The notes beneath the pieces are model-generated. The model searched no databases and had not been told where the DNA came from. It saw only the letters and a list, made by a program, of their open reading frames with translations. Shown piece by piece: positions 60,601 through 62,596 of a stretch of DNA of 64,000 bases. Position numbers and translations under genes: made by a program. Each line of letters starts with the position of its first letter. Position 1 is the first letter of the stretch. Origin of the DNA: Ophioderma brevispina (Eukaryota > Echinodermata > Ophiuroidea > Amphilepidida > Ophiodermatidae); NCBI GenBank assembly GCA_023653785.1, contig JAMKCH010012653.1, positions 1 through 64,000 of the forward strand. The letters are read 5' to 3'.

Positions 60601-61843
60601 GAACATCGACATTGGGTGCGGGAGAGAAGAAACTTGCTGACAATTCATCTTTGGCGGAGACACAGTGAATCAACACCTTGAGCTTTGGAGAACAACAGAT
60701 CATTAAGCCAGTTGGAGAAGCAGCGAGCTAAATGGAGAAATGCTGCACAGATCCTTGGATAGTCAAGCTGCTGGAAATACCATATATTGTAGCACCTGTG
60801 CAGAGGACTGCCACTCTAGGATGGGCCTCGTTTCGCCACAGATGTCGCTGTTCACCTAACCTGTGCTCAATGTGGGGCACTTTATCCGTAGTCGCTTGCG
60901 ACTGACTGAGGCCATGATGAGGTAAAAAAGGGTCAAATTAGGTTATAAATAGGGTTATAAGCCTTGTAAAAACAATATCTTTTGATCTAAGCAGGTATGG
61001 GTGCCCATCTTGGTGGGTGTGGTCAGCATTCAGTGCCAACAAATTTGAAGGTCATTTCAAGGTCATGTGGAGTCATCCAAGGTCAAATCTATACACGTGG
61101 TTGTATTGTCATGAAAACTGATGGGTGTAGTAAGCATTCATTGCCAAAAATTTGAAGGTCATTTCAAGGTCGTGGGGTTATTCAAGGTCAACTTCGCTCA
61201 TATGTGGTAGGTCTGAAACTTTGTGGATGTGGTCAACATATCTAAATCGAAAATTGTGACAGTCATTTCAAGGTCAAGTAGAGTCATCTAAGGTCAAATA
61301 CTAACAATAGATTGGTACGGTCAATGTAGTCAACATTTGAAACCATCAAATTGCAACTGGTATGGCAGGAGCCTCAGTGGTTTTTTGAGACCCCACTTTC
61401 TTTCCACACATTTCTCCTGTATTTTCAATTATATTTCGCTCCATTTACTACTGCAACGGGCGAGGGACCTTCGTGGTTCGAGACCCCTGTTACTATAAGC
61501 CAATTGTAGGTGATGCATCTTTCGCATCATTTTTCTGGCAGACCTTTTCACTTGTAATTGATTGTACCATATTTTGGTGTATTGCTTTCAGGAAATCCAA
61601 GAAACCAGCAGGCCAATGGCAGAATCTTATCACTGCAGCAAAGAAAGGAGCCATAAAAGGGCAGAAAAAGGGAAATAAGAGGCATAAAAAGAAAAAATGA
61701 ACCAAAATATACTTGTTGCATGAATGTATTATCAGATGTTTGCTATATTGTACATGAACTTATCATAGGAATAAGCAGCATGGTACAGAAAATTGGAATT
61801 AAATGAAATTTATTTATGCATAACATCTACCTTGATCAATAAA
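11336..61843 (+). CDS. RRP12: RRP12-like gene, spliced, 5' end incomplete
   Basis: RRP12 is a large HEAT-repeat protein (about 1,300 residues in vertebrates) with a central NUC173 domain. It acts in the nucleolus and nucleus on pre-ribosomes and in export of both subunits. About 27 exon candidates occur in the correct family order on one strand, almost all bounded by AG...GT. The strongest blocks are [72 protein letters not shown] and [16 protein letters not shown]. The protein ends in a lysine-rich tail typical of the family. The first N-terminal exon(s) were not found. Many exons need a one-base frame change, so no single uninterrupted CDS can be written. A processed pseudogene is excluded by the introns; a decaying paralogue is not. 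The comparison is from memory of the vertebrate protein. Confidence 0.88.
13288..13377 (+). CDS. RRP12: RRP12 exon (CAVLAAVT / GGKETATEF)
   Basis: The acceptor TTTAG ends at 13287. The first frame reads [10 protein letters not shown] and the next frame reads [19 protein letters not shown]. Together they match the conserved [12 protein letters not shown]...GGKETETEYF block of RRP12. One base appears to be missing near 13316. The donor is uncertain, perhaps the GTAATA at about 13377. Confidence 0.75.
14404..14481 (+). CDS. RRP12: RRP12 probable exon (NMAIMLK)
   Basis: This sits between a CAG acceptor and a strong AAAG|GTAAGA donor. One frame ends in SSNMAIMLK, which lines up with the family's YLLNLVLK just before the VPSPVL motif that starts the next exon. 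The 5' part is poorly conserved and has an in-frame TAA in another frame. The position in gene order and the donor support it more than sequence identity does. Confidence 0.45.
15013..15232 (+). CDS. RRP12: RRP12 exon ([15 protein letters not shown] ... HQKPK)
   Basis: The acceptor CTTAG ends at 15012 and the donor CAAAG|GTAAGA follows 15232. The frame [14 protein letters not shown]...[13 protein letters not shown] matches residue by residue the HEAT-region segment FSDTSKAFMDIM...SSGSTSVLRWVLSCL of vertebrate RRP12. The end [16 protein letters not shown] matches VYHGLLSFTVHPKPK. Between them the frame slips out (YKSPEYAWD in another frame) and back, so two compensating frame breaks lie near 15140-15175. 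Confidence 0.85.
15451..15603 (+). CDS. RRP12: RRP12 exon (VRK ... SVL ... EQHGGSAT)
   Basis: The acceptor TTTATTTAG is followed by VRK, which continues the previous exon's KPK exactly as in KPK-IRK of vertebrates. SVL, a His/Pro-rich stretch, TAKFWI (another frame) and EQHGGSAT follow, matching the order SVL...HHP...TAKFCI...EKSGGS. At least one frame change is needed near 15530-15570. A GTGAAG donor is proposed at 15604. The open frame continuing to 15780 is intron read-through. Confidence 0.7.
16500..16890 (+). pseudogene. Probable Harbinger/HARBI1-like transposase relic
   Basis: In shifting frames one reads [18 protein letters not shown], then [20 protein letters not shown], then LPVVCGA followed by D-RHTNT. 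These recall the Harbinger order: an N-terminal LYRRYRL...I motif, FATGSFQ...D..GVSQPTVSRI, and the GAIDGTHI catalytic block. At least three frame breaks occur. No terminal inverted repeats were identified. It lies in an RRP12 intron directly before an exon. A chance resemblance is possible. Confidence 0.4.
16956..17140 (+). CDS. RRP12: RRP12 exon ([21 protein letters not shown])
   Basis: A pyrimidine-rich acceptor (TTTTTCATTCAG) and a CAAT|GTGAGT donor bound this exon. Across frames it reads [29 protein letters not shown] and LRQHHVT. These match the family series SLFHARP, LNAQIITALYDY, NDLQPLLAWLKV and MEKAHIN. Three or more one-base breaks are required (near 17010, 17061 and 17115). It carries the same kind of damage as the neighbouring exons. 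Confidence 0.6.
17400..17850. repeat. Dispersed repeat with two ~160-bp tandem units
   Basis: It starts TTGTCCCCACCAAACAAAGT with a complementary TTTGGAAGGGGAC, forming a short fold-back, and is followed by two similar units. Both units contain CCATATCTTTT, GAGCTAGAGTAGC or its variant, GGGTATAT, CTACTA and GGTCCTCCC. A related head (CCCCTGCCAACTTTAGCTGGCAAAGGGGAC) occurs at about 56900 and a diverged one near 21270. Confidence 0.65.
17851..20533. other. RRP12 intron, nothing recognised
   Basis: There is no exon with splice sites and no family peptide. A few ORFs of 60-100 codons occur on both strands without any recognisable motif. Confidence 0.5.
20534..20592 (+). CDS. RRP12: RRP12 exon ([19 protein letters not shown])
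   Basis: This is a 59-bp exon between TTTTGCAG and a GTATTG donor. The frame [19 protein letters not shown] resembles VTCLLSPHSQVLTAATQSL in a HEAT helix pair and is in the right position in gene order. The next exon continues it as TLLRDCLQP, matching KEILKECVAP. Identity is modest, so the call leans on order and splice sites. Confidence 0.55.
21265..21540. repeat. Diverged repeat with AGGTCA motifs
   Basis: It starts ATCCCCCTGACTTAAAGCTA with a complementary TAGGGGGAT and runs to GGTCAAAGGTCATCTGAGGTCA. A perfect DR1 (AGGTCAAAGGTCA) is at 21462-21474. It ends with CCAGGGGGATGACGC, so the element may be bounded by CATCCCCCTGG-type ends. It resembles the family at 17.4 and 56.9 kb in layout. 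Confidence 0.5.
21847..21892 (+). CDS. RRP12: RRP12 exon ([15 protein letters not shown])
   Basis: This is a 46-bp exon between a CTACCAG acceptor and a CAG|GTGAGG donor, encoding [15 protein letters not shown]. It aligns with the family stretch EILKECVAP, which follows the segment assigned to the previous exon. It is short, so the assignment depends on order and good splice sites. Confidence 0.5.
21997..22055 (+). CDS. RRP12: RRP12 possible exon (VSEMC ... QFQF)
   Basis: After the acceptor TCTTACAG the frames read VSEMC and then [12 protein letters not shown]. This weakly resembles [20 protein letters not shown], expected at this point. Stops must be bypassed by frame changes and no clear donor was found, so the 3' end is arbitrary. 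It fills the expected gap between the flanking exons but could be intron. Confidence 0.3.
22687..22883 (+). CDS. RRP12: RRP12 exon ([16 protein letters not shown])
   Basis: The acceptor GCTTAG is followed by [20 protein letters not shown], then [15 protein letters not shown]. This clearly matches AHPVMRKCLQSLCDLR...FPHTAALDQAVGAAV at the start of the NUC173 region. The frame then breaks near 22815: [11 protein letters not shown], matching the family's VVLQAVPLEI, lies in another frame. The donor (GAG|GTTACC) is weak. The next exon supplies the following FPRSWLLPV motif. Confidence 0.85.
22884..25078. other. RRP12 intron with T46 tract
   Basis: A run of 46 T lies at 23036-23081, perhaps the tail of a minus-strand retroposon. 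Around 23950-24040 and 24730-24850 there are clustered TTCC and TTCCGGAA motifs. No gene was recognised. Confidence 0.5.
25079..25199 (+). CDS. RRP12: RRP12 exon ([17 protein letters not shown])
   Basis: TTTTCAG is followed by [15 protein letters not shown], the diagnostic [11 protein letters not shown] motif of RRP12. [13 protein letters not shown] in another frame matches GFFTTYFLPLANT, and a third frame ends LKDKM, like LKSKA. The donor AAGAT|GTAAGT is excellent. At least three one-base breaks fall inside 120 bp of well-conserved code. The following intron is about 12.6 kb, the longest in the gene. Confidence 0.85.
25230..25430. repeat. Dispersed repeat, copy at 45.64-45.80 kb
   Basis: Shared landmarks with 45640-45800, in the same orientation, are GATTTTTT..AGGAT...AATTTCTCTCAA, GAGAACGTTTCGAAGG versus GAGAACATTTCAAAGG, and TTTGAACTTGCCTG(A/C)TATC(G/A)TAATCAT, followed by a CATGCTTTGA end. 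It begins about 30 bp after an RRP12 donor. Confidence 0.65.
25640..25870 (-). repeat. Inverted copy of the repeat at 32.5 and 34.9 kb
   Basis: The reverse complement contains GTAATGGCCTACAGGGTTGTGACCTTGGGTC, AAATAGGTATTTTTGGGGCATTCC and CTTCTC..GAAAGC (quoted in parts of the run). It lines up with 34870-35060 and less well with 32525-32735. It therefore brackets the GC-rich block together with those copies, in opposite orientation. Confidence 0.7.
32432..32750. mobile_element. Fold-back repeat, copy A
   Basis: The arm AGTCAAAACACATTATGTT.. (32432-32484) is the inverted partner of ..AACATAATGTGTTTTTG (32698-32750), enclosing about 210 bp with the ATGTGTCCG...GAGCCAAA segment. The same structure sits at 34778-35088. 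It is probably a non-autonomous element carried along in the duplication. Confidence 0.6.
32857..33063. mobile_element. Palindromic MITE-like element, copy A
   Basis: It begins CCATGCGCTATTTGAATTG and ends AATTTTAAAAGCGCATGG. Inner arms GTGTTATGCGATAC and GTATCGCATAACAC are exact complements, so about 55-65 bp at each end pair up, around a core with CACACGTGTG. No reading frame. Confidence 0.65.
34778..35088. mobile_element. Fold-back repeat, copy B
   Basis: Arm 34778-34830 (GTCAAAAACACATTATGTT..., then GGCCTGCTTTCCTTTCC) is nearly the reverse complement of 35038-35088 (GGAAAGGAAATCAGGCC..., then AACATAATGTGTTTTTGAC). Internal sequence is shared with 25.64-25.87 kb in inverse orientation. 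Confidence 0.65.
35191..35383. mobile_element. Palindromic MITE-like element, copy B
   Basis: It has the same ends (AATGCGCTATTTGAATTTCG ... GCGAATGTTAAATAGCGCAT) and order as the copy at 32.86 kb but with more indels that weaken the arms. It lies at the same relative place in the second duplication unit. Confidence 0.6.
35432..37140. other. RRP12 intron; A21 tract, dispersed repeats
   Basis: A run of 21 A lies at 35746-35766. 36530-36705 has a copy at 43.35-43.51 kb. The segment around 35850-35960 shares GTAGGCCT..TGGCAAGA and GCATGCCCA-type order with about 38365-38460. A minus-strand ORF at 35685-36002 has no recognised domain. Confidence 0.5.
36528..36705. repeat. Dispersed repeat, copy of 43.35-43.51 kb
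   Basis: The shared order in the same orientation is TAAACTCTCCGTCA(A/T)AATTCC, CCAGACAGAACCA(A/T)GACAA, TTACACGCAGCAAC and GTATGTAGACGCCT(G/A)TTT. Both copies are about 170 bp. Confidence 0.75.
37265..37600. repeat. Minisatellite, ~60-bp unit
   Basis: The phrase (G)CAGT(T/A)AGCAGCAA, followed by GTCTCCA(A/G)GGG(TATA) and (A)TGTCTGAC(C)GGCAG, recurs about five times with decay. It lies about 170 bp upstream of an RRP12 acceptor. Confidence 0.65.
37771..38005 (+). CDS. RRP12: RRP12 exon ([16 protein letters not shown])
   Basis: Short pieces in adjacent frames read [32 protein letters not shown] and [19 protein letters not shown]. They match ESKIYDTLQ, QMWTLLPGFC, TDVAISFKG and ISERPDLRVTVCQALRTL. 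A single extra T near 37878 separates LLPGFC from the next block. The donor is GAATG|GTAAGA. The 5' boundary (TTTTAAG) is less certain. Confidence 0.85.
38500..38830. repeat. Probable dispersed repeat, GGTCC/CCCCCC rich
   Basis: It contains several AAAAGGTCC(A/C) phrases, a GTGTGCGAGCAAAGCGAGC segment, and ACCCCCCC and CACCCCCC runs, typical of an interspersed repeat. ORFs on both strands here are incidental. No second copy was found in the window. Confidence 0.45.
39327..39515 (+). CDS. RRP12: RRP12 exon ([26 protein letters not shown])
   Basis: [14 protein letters not shown] ends at a TAA at 39422. The next frame carries [20 protein letters not shown] and VYLKIADVQ up to a CAG|GTGAGT donor. 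Together these match RFAKNFLPILFNLYG...LETIRTYLTITDTQ. One frame break lies near the C-run at about 39441. The acceptor (TGGTACAG) is my best guess; the conserved part begins at about 39387. Confidence 0.8.
40241..40393 (+). CDS. RRP12: RRP12 exon ([14 protein letters not shown] ... LVQPLIE)
   Basis: This is a clean exon with no break. The acceptor CCTTCACAG is followed by [17 protein letters not shown], then [14 protein letters not shown] and [11 protein letters not shown], then the donor GAG|GTAGGC. It matches the HEAT repeat containing VLDLVVALAP...LYSTIRPYLE. The junction is phase 0 with the next exon (IE-SRDH). Confidence 0.85.
40535..40800 (-). pseudogene. LINE 3' fragment, minus strand
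   Basis: Read on the minus strand: [20 protein letters not shown], then [20 protein letters not shown] and VDHILNECP. This is the conserved C-terminal segment of non-LTR retrotransposon ORF2 proteins (LNR.RTG.GR...W......C.CG...T..H...CP). It is severely 5'-truncated and lies in an RRP12 intron. Confidence 0.75.
41000..41360 (-). pseudogene. LINE ORF2 C-terminal fragment, minus strand
   Basis: Read on the minus strand: [54 protein letters not shown] and GLRMGDAL. This is the hallmark post-RT segment of many non-LTR elements (RWYGHV.RMD..R..KR..E..V.G.R.RGRPK.RW...V). It is a different family from the fragment just upstream. Two stops are visible, so it is dead. Confidence 0.85.
41355..41645 (-). 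repeat. Dispersed repeat, inverse of 45.33-45.63 kb
   Basis: The reverse complement reads ACTTTGGGCTACTTCTAGC, CAGATTCGCTTCA, ACTGCAACCC(A/G)ATATC and GTCAGTAATT(G/A)(T/C)CAATCTTTATC, then GGGTCCAGG. It runs parallel to 45325-45632. It abuts the LINE fragment. Confidence 0.8.
42231..42389 (+). CDS. RRP12: RRP12 exon ([15 protein letters not shown])
   Basis: AACTCACAG is followed by [20 protein letters not shown] and [17 protein letters not shown], then S/P-rich sequence and a GCT|GTGAGT donor. It matches KAHGVQKKAYRVLEEVC...HLEDLKKTLLDSL. The frame is open throughout. This is one of the best-conserved pieces. Confidence 0.92.
42582..42629. repeat. A12T36 homopolymer pair
   Basis: Twelve A are directly followed by 36 T. 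This self-complementary junction is prone to assembly error and may be the tail of an inverted retroposon. Confidence 0.9.
43345..43512. repeat. Dispersed repeat, copy of 36.53-36.70 kb
   Basis: This is the partner of the copy at 36.53 kb, with the same landmarks and mainly transitions and 1-3 base gaps between them. It lies in the intron before the exon at 44037. Confidence 0.75.
44037..44229 (+). CDS. RRP12: RRP12 exon ([21 protein letters not shown])
   Basis: TTTCAG is followed by [38 protein letters not shown] and [12 protein letters not shown] up to the donor GAAG|GTTGGT. It matches PRLKCLLHIVRKL...FITALIPEVILCTKEVS...LLVEMGHAFLRF. It is open and unbroken. Confidence 0.92.
45157..45264 (+). 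CDS. RRP12: RRP12 exon ([19 protein letters not shown])
   Basis: TTTACAG is followed by [20 protein letters not shown] and [17 protein letters not shown], with the donor AAAG|GTAAGC. It matches [27 protein letters not shown]. It is unbroken and ends in phase 1, which agrees with the start of the next exon. Confidence 0.9.
45325..45632 (+). repeat. Dispersed repeat, copy of 41.36-41.64 kb
   Basis: It shares the landmarks listed for 41355-41645 in opposite orientation. It is followed directly by the repeat shared with 25.23 kb, so the two may be parts of one larger element. Confidence 0.8.
45636..45805 (+). repeat. Dispersed repeat, copy of 25.23-25.43 kb
   Basis: It contains GATTTTTTGAGGATTAAAAT, GAGAACATTTCAAAGG and TTTGAACTTGCCTGCTATC, then GCATGCTTTGA. 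It is joined directly to the previous repeat. Confidence 0.65.
46050..46216 (+). CDS. RRP12: RRP12 exon ([22 protein letters not shown])
   Basis: With the G carried from the previous exon the frame reads [20 protein letters not shown], then [20 protein letters not shown] and LAQH. It matches TVEQLLENVCLLL...DVVKSALGFIKVAV...LAKH. Near the 3' end the frame is doubtful (ISWYVM versus a shifted YQLV). Two donors are possible, 46207 GTATGT and 46217 GTGAGT. Confidence 0.9.
46617..46709 (+). CDS. RRP12: RRP12 exon ([21 protein letters not shown])
   Basis: TATCAG is followed by an open 31-codon frame containing [14 protein letters not shown] and [10 protein letters not shown], then CGG|GTGAGT. It aligns without gaps to [25 protein letters not shown], the conserved helix before the basic C-terminal part. 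Confidence 0.8.
47866..48160 (+). mobile_element. tRNA-derived SINE
   Basis: The head reads GGTCCAGTGGATAA..GCAGGACTCATGAT, with a B-box-like GTTGTGAGTTCGAAGCCCC. A central domain GTCCCTGGGCAAGACACTTT with CACCCAGGTGTAAATGGGG follows. The tail is AAAGCGCTTTGAGAC...GTAAAGCGCTA, then a T/A-rich end. This three-part layout is typical of marine-invertebrate SINEs with a conserved central domain. It lies about 65 bp before an RRP12 acceptor. Confidence 0.75.
48226..48396 (+). CDS. RRP12: RRP12 exon ([22 protein letters not shown])
   Basis: TTTTTTTTTGACCAG is followed by [20 protein letters not shown], a basic stretch [13 protein letters not shown], acidic PEDEDEE, then the donor GAAAC|GTGAGC. It matches LVKRLLPEEYHRVLVNIRKAEAR...RRA...EEEEE. 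The phase at the 5' junction does not fit the previous exon without a one-base change. Confidence 0.9.
48425..48690. repeat. GT/GC-AT alternating tract
   Basis: This is a long alternating purine-pyrimidine sequence (GTGTGTGTGCATGTATGCG..) with many TGTGCATG motifs, partly self-complementary. The several ORFs over it are low-complexity Cys/Val/His and are not genes. Confidence 0.7.
49485..49630. mobile_element. MITE-like fold-back, relative of 51.06 kb
   Basis: GCACAAATCAATGCAAGCCG and GCTCAGTTTGA on the left face CAAACTGACGCAAGTGCATGG on the right. The centre holds CCCCGCAAGGGCGTG and CCCCCAAGGGCGTGG repeats. The left end shares CAAATCAATGCA..CGCGCT with the element at 51061. Confidence 0.5.
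49885..50600. repeat. ~150-bp satellite carrying AGGTCA direct repeats
   Basis: Four to five units begin at about 49890, 50049, 50198, 50342 and 50505. Each contains ACTTG..TCATAGGTGCA..ATGG, CACTTGTTGATGAGG, GTCAAAGGTCA and TTGACCTCATATGAAAAGTT. Perfect DR1 motifs (AGGTCAAAGGTCA) lie at 49968, 50100, 50250 and 50268. Additional AGGTCA half sites give DR-type clusters. It ends about 100 bp before an RRP12 exon. Confidence 0.85.
50703..50881 (+). CDS. RRP12: RRP12 exon (LLQDSES ... [16 protein letters not shown])
   Basis: The TTGAAG acceptor in phase with the previous exon gives T-LLQDSESK, then basic KRRSRVRLG...[10 protein letters not shown] and [17 protein letters not shown] before GG|GTAAGT. 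It matches EILADSEDEED...[26 protein letters not shown]. It is unbroken. A satellite rich in AGGTCA repeats ends about 100 bp upstream. Confidence 0.93.
51061..51250. mobile_element. MITE-like fold-back element, 190 bp
   Basis: The left end TAGGTTAATAACTGCGCATT with TACTTCTTGCAAG..AAATGGGACAAATCAATGCA is complementary, over about 55 bp, to the right end (TGCATTGATTTGTCCCATTT ... GCGCAGGTATTAACCTA). The inner ACGAGCTCCGCAGGAGCAAG forms a second small hairpin. It lies in an RRP12 intron. Confidence 0.8.
51487..51711 (+). other. Open frame of unknown meaning
   Basis: A 74-codon frame contains [20 protein letters not shown] and [14 protein letters not shown]. No splice acceptor fits it well and it matches no part of RRP12. 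The DNA shares TTGAGCATGGAAC and an AA(C)TCTC.TC-type end with 50930-50965 just after the previous exon. It is possibly a repeat remnant. Confidence 0.25.
51955..52152 (+). CDS. RRP12: RRP12 exon ([13 protein letters not shown], acidic tail)
   Basis: In one frame, [15 protein letters not shown] matches FKVSADGRLIIREE. Flanking parts in another frame read ATRKMGRG and [20 protein letters not shown], then [14 protein letters not shown]. The donor is ACAG|GTAAGT after an acidic end. Two compensating breaks are needed (near 52000 and 52035). The exact 5' splice choice (51955 or a few bases later) is open. Confidence 0.8.
52153..53059. other. RRP12 intron, nothing recognised
   Basis: AT-rich intron. 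One short self-complementary run, CCTTCCGTTGAAGGAATTCC, lies near 52480; otherwise no coding or repeat structure was seen. Confidence 0.5.
53060..53132 (+). CDS. RRP12: RRP12 exon ([16 protein letters not shown])
   Basis: AAATTTTAG is followed by [17 protein letters not shown]. The next frame ends PMKYQ with the donor CAAG|GTATAC. It resembles the acidic linker before PPQYQ-AGGSG in vertebrates, and the split G + CT of the next exon gives the expected alanine. One base is missing near 53117. Confidence 0.75.
53499..53670. mobile_element. MITE-like element, ~65-bp inverted ends
   Basis: AAAGGTATTGTTTTAGGCCT and CTGCTGTGTATCT at the left pair with AGATACACAGCAG, AGGCTAAAAACAATACCTTT at the right. 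ATCACACGGGC..CAG continues the arm inside. It is 172 bp, has no coding sense and is intronic. Confidence 0.8.
53995..54083 (+). CDS. RRP12: RRP12 exon ([20 protein letters not shown])
   Basis: TTTTGTATTAG is followed by (A)[18 protein letters not shown] and PGAEYRSK, with the donor AAG|GTAGGT. It matches [12 protein letters not shown]...PGAEYKAK nearly identically. It is unbroken. Confidence 0.95.
54192..54219. repeat. Short perfect hairpin
   Basis: CCATGTATAAAC, then loop AAGC, then GTTTATACATGG: a 12-bp perfect stem in the intron before the exon at 54725. Confidence 0.85.
54336..54432. mobile_element. Small fold-back element, 97 bp
   Basis: GTTCATTCATAGGATTTTGG and GTATGAACG pair with CGTTCACGCC and CCAAATCCTATTAATGAAC. 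The loop contains CCTCGGGCAAGTCCTCGGGC. It is probably a tiny MITE relic. Confidence 0.65.
54725..54807 (+). CDS. RRP12: RRP12 exon ([22 protein letters not shown])
   Basis: GTTACAG is followed by [20 protein letters not shown] and NRQQLNKR, with the donor AAAAG|GTAAGT. It matches [28 protein letters not shown]. It ends in phase 2; the last exon supplies the remaining base. Confidence 0.95.
55561..56762. repeat. AT-rich cluster: three copies of a ~220-240 bp repeat, one inverted
   Basis: The plus-orientation copies are at about 56240-56475 and 56517-56762 (AGATTGAA..CC.TAGGGCGAAAAT ... TAATTAATTAATATTCAT ... GATAACGTTAA..GGCGA). The inverted copy is at 55561-55778 (AGGGCGAATTTTT ... GTTATCTTTGTTTCGC ... 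TTTTTCGCCCTAT). (AT)n runs separate them. Between the inverted copies lie two direct copies of GTGAAAC(T)CCGAGTA..ACTACCGTTCCAGTAG (about 55840 and 55963) and the hairpin at 56060. Confidence 0.75.
56060..56139. repeat. 38-bp-stem hairpin, 4-nt loop
   Basis: Arm 56060-56097 starts TCAAAAACGCCAAATGGGTG. It is the reverse complement of 56102-56139 with only two mismatches; the loop is GACA. Pre-miRNA-like in size, but such near-perfect pairing is also typical of a young palindrome or the ends of a DNA transposon. Confidence 0.9.
56898..57240. repeat. Host repeat, left part (split by a LINE)
   Basis: It begins GTCCCCTGCCAACTTTAGCT with GGCAAAGGGGAC, then a GT tract. GTTATAAGC.TTGTAAA.ACAATA and TTTGATCTAAGCA(A/G)GTA at 57108-57155 recur at 60950-61000 after the LINE. 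It includes GGGTCAAAGGTCA at 57218. Confidence 0.6.
57240..60910 (+). pseudogene. Non-LTR retrotransposon (LINE), broken ORF2-like protein
   Basis: Read across many frame breaks: [10 protein letters not shown] (57668), [14 protein letters not shown] (57783) and DYTVFWQG form an APE-type endonuclease start. [12 protein letters not shown] and RGISLL (about 59305), [10 protein letters not shown], then [20 protein letters not shown] (about 59888) form the reverse transcriptase, with FADD replacing the usual [24 protein letters not shown] with VGRPC (about 60490), then [10 protein letters not shown], form the C-terminal Zn-knuckle-like end. It is nearly full-length (about 3.7 kb) but inactive, and sits inside the last RRP12 intron. 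Confidence 0.88.
60911..61340. repeat. Host repeat, right part, AAGGTCA-rich
   Basis: About three decayed units contain TGAAGGTCATTTCAAGGTCA, (G)TCATC(C/T)AAGGTCAAAT and TGGTGGGTGTGGTCA(G/A)CAT. This continues the repeat interrupted by the LINE. Confidence 0.6.
61592..61700 (+). CDS. RRP12: RRP12 terminal exon, basic tail and stop
   Basis: ATTGCTTTCAG is followed by [20 protein letters not shown] and a lysine-rich tail ending HKKKK and TGA at 61698. It corresponds to KMKLQGQFKGLVKAARRGS...KNRRK of vertebrates, a probable nucleolar-targeting basic end. The intron before it is 6.8 kb and filled with mobile elements. Confidence 0.93.
61838..61843 (+). terminator. Polyadenylation signal of RRP12
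   Basis: An AATAAA hexamer lies 138 bp after the RRP12 stop codon. No better signal lies closer, so it is the likely 3' end signal of the gene. Confidence 0.6.
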
Positions 61844-61921
61844 CTTGACACACCGATGCCATTGCAACTTGCTCTGTCACAATATCATTATCTAATATGG
61901 GAGGGTGTGTATCTTTCTCCA

Positions 61922-62030
61922 AGGGTGAGTGGCCAAGCGGTCTAAGGCGCTGAATCATTGGCAGATAATAAGATCGATCGAGCGGCTCTGGTAAGAGCCC
62001 CGCGAGAGTGGGTTTCTTGGTCATACTCAA
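61922..62030 (+). other. tRNA-Leu-like relic (SINE head or dead tRNA)
   Basis: GAGTGGCCAAGCGGTCTAAG with GCGCTG is an excellent type-II tRNA A-box and D-arm. Downstream, GAGTGGGTTTCTTGG replaces the expected GTGGGTTCGAATCC, so the B-box is broken and the T-arm does not fold well. Not a functional tRNA as read. Confidence 0.4.
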
Positions 62031-62374
62031 ATAGTTCCTGAAAGGTGGGAAATTGCATAATCGCGCAACAGTGTGATTATGGAATTTCTCCTCACTCTAA
62101 CCCATTGCGTAAAATGTGCAGGTGTATGCAATGGGTGTCCGGCACTGCATGGTTTGGAGAGTCATGTAAACCTGTTGGTCCTGTGTATCAGATGAGTCAT
62201 TCCTGAGGACATAAGAAGTTGCAAACCTTATCGAAAAGAGTAGGGGACCATCCCAAGTCTGTTACCTGCATACATTACTCCAGGTACCAGGGTCTCTTCC
62301 AACCCGCATTAGGCCAGTGTGGAAGGTCAACAGTTGACAGACATGATGTATCTTTCTCCAGACAATCAAAATTC

Positions 62375-62596
62375 ACTATACTTTGTTCATCACCAAATAG
62401 GAAAGACTCTTCACATCACGAATGAAATAGAATAATGCGGGCCAACTGCAAGCAACACTACGACAGCAGACGTAGTGCGTGATGAACGTGTGGCGCACGC
62501 TTGTGGCAAGAGTCGCACACATTAAAATTGAATTACTTTCACGCGCAGACAAAAGCCCAATAATTCTTGGCTATTAGGTGATGAACAAAGTATAGT
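62375..62596. mobile_element. MITE-like element, 222 bp
   Basis: The left end ACTATACTTTGTTCATCACC with AAATAGG is the complement of the right end (GCTATTAGGTGATGAACAAA, GTATAGT). The core holds GACGTAGTGCGTGATGAACG and GCGCACGC. It lies downstream of RRP12. Confidence 0.75.

Noticed and set aside
61922..62030. Functional tRNA-Leu gene
   Set aside because: The A-box is good but the B-box and T-arm are broken and no closed cloverleaf could be drawn by eye.
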